Below are positions 59,242 to 64,000 of a stretch of 64,000 nucleotides of DNA, piece by piece (position 1 is the first letter of the stretch; each line of letters opens with the position of its first letter). Source of the DNA: Anarhynchus alexandrinus (lineage: Eukaryota > Chordata > Aves > Charadriiformes > Charadriidae); assembly GCA_008711295.1 (NCBI GenBank), contig VUYV01000003.1, forward strand, positions 9,089,758-9,153,757, written 5' to 3'. The notes beneath the pieces were generated by a model. It searched no databases. It worked only from the letters and a program-made list of their open reading frames with translations, and had not been told where the DNA came from. A program made the translations under genes and the position numbers.

Positions 59242-61318
59242 CAGTTCTCTTCTGCGTAACACCCACTGCTAGCAGAGGAGTAATCTTGCTGCCGCCGCCT
59301 GTGGTGTCTGTTCATGATAAGGTGCCTCTGGTGTGCTGTACATGTGGTACCCTGGAGAGAGGAGCAGAGGTCAGAGTAGGGGTGGAAGGGCAACCATTTC
59401 ATGTGAGTTTAAACTTTGGCCCAGTGCTGAGAATTGACCCTCCCTGCTGTCCCTTTTTCTCATGTGAATAGGAGTATATACCCGTGGGCTTCATAAAGAC
59501 TTTCCCTTCCCTTCATTTGAAGGACAAACTTCGACAAGTTGCTGACTCCAGTGGCATGAGCAGCTTACAGACAACGATGCAGTTTCTCTCCTTACGTCCT
59601 TACCTTACATCCTTACCTTGAAGCGTAGATGGTCAAAACTGACAGCCCACCAAAGCCTACCGCTTTCAGCACGGTACCTTCTGTAAAGTTAGCGATGGCA
59701 TTCTGGAGTCAGGGCTTCTGGAGCATCAAAGTGAGAGGATTTTGGCTGAGGAGCTGCACCTTTGGTACAGCTGTACCTGTTTCTGGTCTGCCTGAAGAAG
59801 GCATTTGCGTTCATAGCCTGTCTTAACAAGTCAAAATGCGAAGGCTTGATGCATTCATAGGGACTTCTTTATCCCTCTACTGGGCTTCCCATAACGTGCT
59901 GAACTAGATCAGTAGGTCGGATGGCTGGAAGCATCTTTGGAAAGTTTAGCATTTATTTGTAAACAAGGGCAAAGGGTATTTTGTTCTGGCTTTCAACTGG
60001 GATTTGGAAAACAAGGTACAGTTTTTTGCAACTCATGGCTTTTCTGGACATTTTTGTCCTCTTTCATAAAAGGGGGTTAGTGTGTTCTTACTTTGTGAGG
60101 ACTGAAACTGCAGTCATTGATGTCATCTAGGTGCATGACTTATATAATACGTGATTTTATGATTAAGTGCACAGTATATTTCACACAATCTTGACCTACC
60201 AGGAACTGACTTGAACAGAGAAGTGGACTTGTTTGCAGAACTTGACAACTGTAGCACGGGCAAAAGTTGGGGGCTAAAAAGAAAGGAAGGCTTTCAACTG
60301 AGGAAAAGATAGGGTTGTATTACCTCTATAATCAAACCTTTCATGTCCTTTGAAACTTGCCGATAGCCATATCTGAGACAAGCAGAAATGCACGAACAGG
60401 AGGAGGTGGATGGCTGTGGTAGAACAATGAACATATTTACGTTATGTCCTGGAAGATAACTTAAAATAGGAAGCTTCGATGGCATTGGGAAGTAACTCCA
60501 TTGCTTACGTGCTTGTATATACGAGCCTTTTTTCGTGGCATAAAAGCTTTTTTCTTGCTTTCTGCCATAGTGCTCTAACCATAATGTGTTTTGTTGTGCA
60601 TGAACAGCCTGTTGGTGTTCTGCTTGTGCATTCAGCGTGCGGCACCATCTTCTTGTTGGTAACCAGTGCCGTGGTGGCATTGCCTTCCTCTGGCTCACTG
60701 CTCTTGGAGTGAGCCGACTATGTCCATGTAGGTTGACTCCCTCACGACTAGGAGAATGTTGTGCTGCGACTGCAGCACCCCATGTGTTACCCTTTACGTG
60801 GTCTCAGCCTGATCGCTAGCCATCGTGCTTACAACTCCTACGCGTAATTTTCTAGCAAATTGTATGTATTTATTTTTTGAAGTATATCTTTGCCACTTTG
60901 GAAGCTGTCCTGGATGCGCATTCAGGTGGGGGTGGGTGTTAATGAAGTGTCACACACACCTTTGGAGGTAATTTCTGCATCTCTGCCCGAGTCATAGATG
61001 ATGTCTTTTGGGTTCAGCCTTGCAGCTCGAGGCTTGCAAGTGGTCACTTGAGTGGGTTGGTCGGGATGACCTAGAGAACAGCTTACAGATCTGGGGTGCA
61101 GAAGGGCAAAGCAGTAGGATTCCAAGGAGTAAAGAGAACAGTAACTTTAGCCCGGTCAGCCTGATTTCCCTGGACACTGCCTGCCGTCCGTGAAGAGATG
61201 ACCTTTTCTAAGAGAAGAGGGCCCTCAAGTCATAAACTGAGCAGTTCTCAGCAGTGCTTTAAGGTCAGGTCCCTCAGAGCTTTTACTGCAGGGGGAGCTG
61301 CCTGGCCAGAAGTTGGTT

Positions 61319-61340
61319 AAAAAAAAAAAAATAAAAAAAA
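61319..61340. repeat. A-rich tract
   Basis: A13 followed by T and A8, intergenic. No retroelement body was recognised before it. Confidence 0.65.
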
Positions 61341-64000
61341 TTCAGGCTTAGCTGGAACCAGGACATCTTGCTGTCTGCTAAATGACTCTCCGTTTACTTT
61401 TTTCTGTTAACCTGCTTTGCTGTCCTGCTTTAATTCGATTGACTTGCTTCAGGGCCAATTTATTGCACTATTGTTGGATTAATTGATTTGTTTCTTACTG
61501 ATTTAATTGTTACCTACATGTTTGCACTGCTTGCAGTGAGGATTTCGTGGAGTGCTGCATGAACCAACGTGTTCCTCCTGATTGCCTGTGTTTTGGTGAG
61601 GGATACGCTGCGTCCTGCGCTGATGCTGTCAGTGTTCAAATGCCGAACCTAACAAGACTGCTGCTTTTATAGAAAGATAAAAGTTAAAATTCATCTGCTG
61701 CCTGGAAACAAGTAAAACCCTTCGCAGCCATTTCAATCAAAAGGGGAGGGTGGAAAAACCTTAAATATTTCATGGATTTACAGCAGCCCCAGGTCAGAAT
61801 CGGTATACAATTTATCTAGGACATCAGTGGGGGAAAAAATTCCTTGTTTGCTCCAAGTCCCTGGTTTAAATGATTGGTCCCTACTTTTCCCCAGACTTTT
61901 TTATTTATATTTCCACTCCTGTTGAGTTCAACAGTTCATCCTTCAGATCACCCTTTCTCAGGCTGGCAAGTTGGGATTCACCTGTGGTTGACTTGGATGG
62001 CTCGTCCTACCTTTTATCTCCTGCGATGAGCTAAGCTTTGCCCTCTGGGTTATGACTGAGGCAGGATCTGAACGGAGCAGACGCTGTCTCATCTTTTTCC
62101 ATATTTTCTTAATATTGTAAGCTGAAGGGAGACGCTTAATCTGCAAGAGCTCGTCAGGAGCATGACAGCACTGCGGCGGTGAGGAAGCTGTCATATAATA
62201 ACTGCAACGTGATGGAGACCTGGGACAGGCCTGGCTGGGCTGCTCCCTGGCGGGGAGACCCAGGAGTAGATGAGCCCCTGAGGCTTTCTGCTGTAGGAGA
62301 ACCGGAGAGCCTGGTTTCCTGCACCTCAGGCTATGGGGGGAGGATGAAGTCGGCAGTGGTAAGGTTGGGAGGTAGTGCCTGCTGGTGGATGAGGCTTAAG
62401 CTGGCTCTCACTGCCCTGTCCCCCATTAGAGTCTCAATTCCCTTGTCCTGGTGCTTGTCACAGCCCCTGGCACCCGTTTCATGTTTTCATCTGAGCTTGC
62501 TCTTCTGTGTCACGTGTCAAAACTTAAGCAAACAACCAAAAAGGGGTTTTTTTTTATGAATGGTTCTGTGGAAGTGCCTTTGGAGGCCTGTGTTTAGCGT
62601 ATGTAATTCCTTAGGGGTCCCAGTGGCCAGGGATGGGGCTGAGGAGGCTGTCGGGAGTCTCCGGTGTCAGCTGGGCTGCAGCCCTATGGTGGGAGCCTGG
62701 GCACTAGACACAACGCTCTGAGCACAGCAGGTTCTTCTCCCCCCCCTGTCAGATTAAGCACAGCTGCAGCAAGAGAAATACGTGTATTTTAAGAGTAAAG
62801 TTGTCAGTATTGACTCACAGAACAGATGGAATTGTTTTGCTAATTAAATGTATGCTGTTGAATGCTTTAAAGAAAATTGGGACGCAGAACTCTGAAGGAA
62901 GGCTGGTGTAGCAGGAGTATGTGAGTTGGTGACTTGTGAGTAAGAAGCTTTTTCATTGTAATCCCTCCTAAGGAGCGAGAGACCAGTATTTTGTAAAAAT
63001 ATAAAAATTTAAAAAAAAATTTTGCAGTAGGCGCACTTGCAGTTAGTACTTATCTTGGTCCTGAAAAACAGAATATATAAGTACAATTATAGAATATATA
63101 GTGATGTACTATGCATAGAATAGCAAAGTACTCTGCTCCAATGTATTTAAAATTGGGTGGCAAGGGAGAGCAGAACTGCTGTGTCCTTTCGAAGATGAAG
63201 ACCAATTGATGCATGTGCCCCAGTGGCCAGAGCTGTCCTCCCGAAAGCAGCAAAGCCCCCCAAAGGAAGGTTTTGTGAGCCCTATTGACACATCACCTGT
63301 GGTAGGGCCATTTATTGAGGGTTAAAGAGTTTATCCCATTCTGTCATTTCTGTTGGGCAAAATTTGACCGCAGGGCTATTCAGAGTCAGCTCAGGTACCA
63401 GCAAAGTCTTTCTCCGGCATTCTTGGAGTGTGTTGAAATGACAAATTAGATGACAACATGGAAAAATGAGTCTGAGGTCCACCCTGGCCCCTCTTCAGAA
63501 ATGGGGATGTGTGAGGAGGGGATCCATACCAAGTGACCTTCCCCTCTCCTAGTGATCTGTGCCTTGCGCTTGTTTGAACCAGAAGCGGTCTCCTTGTGAA
63601 GAAGATAAGAAATGTTTTTAGGCCTCCTGGGTTTTTTTTTCTGATTAGGAACTGAGCCTTTGGATTTGGGGTAGAAGGTGGCGTACGGCCGCCGTCTCTG
63701 TCAATTGAAAACTGCAAGGGCTCCCCCTCGTGTTACCGCAGGACAGGACCAGAATTGCTGCATCTTCATCCCTGGATGGTGCCAGTGAAAGGGGTGCAAA
63801 CCTCACCCTTGTGCACACCATCGTCTGAAATCACGCAGGACCACCGGTGGTCGGGAGAAGCCTTCCTTTGGCTGAACGAGCAGCAGCAAAGCAGCAACAC
63901 CGACTCAGCAGGCAGCTGCTTCCTATGGCCCAAGGACCATCATACACACTGAGGCCCCCCAAGTCATAGAAGCCATTGCTGCAAGTCCAAACAAGGACAG

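Larger units (their letters stand above)
57991..64000. other. Intergenic region downstream of PHLPP1
   Basis: About 6 kb without a recognised gene or CR1 copy. It holds a long T tract with an N (59054-59098), a G-quadruplex motif (59215-59241), an A-rich tract at 61319-61340 and moderately GC-rich sequence toward the end. In human the next gene is BCL2 on the opposite strand, so this may be the start of that interval; the window does not reach it. A longer 3' UTR extending into its first part cannot be excluded. Confidence 0.7.

Noticed and set aside
62179..62559. 126-codon open frame in the downstream region
   Set aside because: Local GC content is high enough to give stop-free frames by chance. 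No motif, no polyadenylation layout and no splice sites support it.
1..64000. Bacterial-type systems, CRISPR arrays, operons, tRNA or rRNA genes
   Set aside because: The window is vertebrate nuclear DNA with a split gene. No regularly spaced repeats, no cloverleaf tRNA boxes and no operon-like gene packing were seen.

Overview
The window is a vertebrate nuclear sequence, almost certainly from a bird. Three 5'-truncated CR1 LINE fragments carry the typical avian CR1 3' end, and one solo LTR has the TATA/ATTAAA layout common in bird genomes. The only gene recognised is the 3' part of PHLPP1 (PH domain and leucine-rich repeat protein phosphatase 1) on the + strand. Fourteen coding exons between 8593 and 57044 join in one open frame of 1072 codons plus a stop. 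The identification rests on the LRR array, the atypical PP2C domain, the serine-rich tail, the glutamine tract and the terminal DTPL, all of which match the vertebrate PHLPP1 protein as I know it. The N-terminal extension and PH domain are not here, so the first exons lie upstream. If the gene has the 17 exons I recall for human PHLPP1, these are exons 4-17.

Layout. 1-8592: last part of an upstream intron, with a CR1 fragment at about 4.14-4.80 kb. 8593-46793: ten exons coding for the leucine-rich repeats, separated by introns of 0.5-11 kb. 46794-55910: four introns around exons 11-13; exon 11 (50313-50417) links the LRRs to the phosphatase, and exons 12 and 13 code for the first two thirds of the PP2C domain. 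55911-57044: the large GC-rich last coding exon with the end of the PP2C domain, the serine/acidic tail, polyQ and the PDZ ligand. 57045 to about 57990: 3' UTR with AATAAA at 57966. From there to 64000: intergenic sequence with no gene seen. In human the next gene is BCL2 on the opposite strand, so this may be the PHLPP1-BCL2 interval.

The protein is a Mn2+/Mg2+-dependent Ser/Thr phosphatase that acts on the hydrophobic motifs of AKT, PKC and S6K. Nothing here looks like a new molecular system. The points worth a second look are:
- an apparent GC-AG intron with a competing GT donor 4 nt downstream;
- a solo antisense ERV LTR with a perfect 5-bp target-site duplication;
- an inverted CR1 pair flanking exons 1-6 of the window;
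- a lysine where typical PP2C enzymes have a metal-binding aspartate;
- several possible regulatory or structural DNA motifs.

Limits: exon edges were set by eye from splice consensus and reading-frame continuity. Comparisons with human PHLPP1 and with bird repeats are from memory, not from an alignment. Single N bases sit at 7743, 49920 and 59077.
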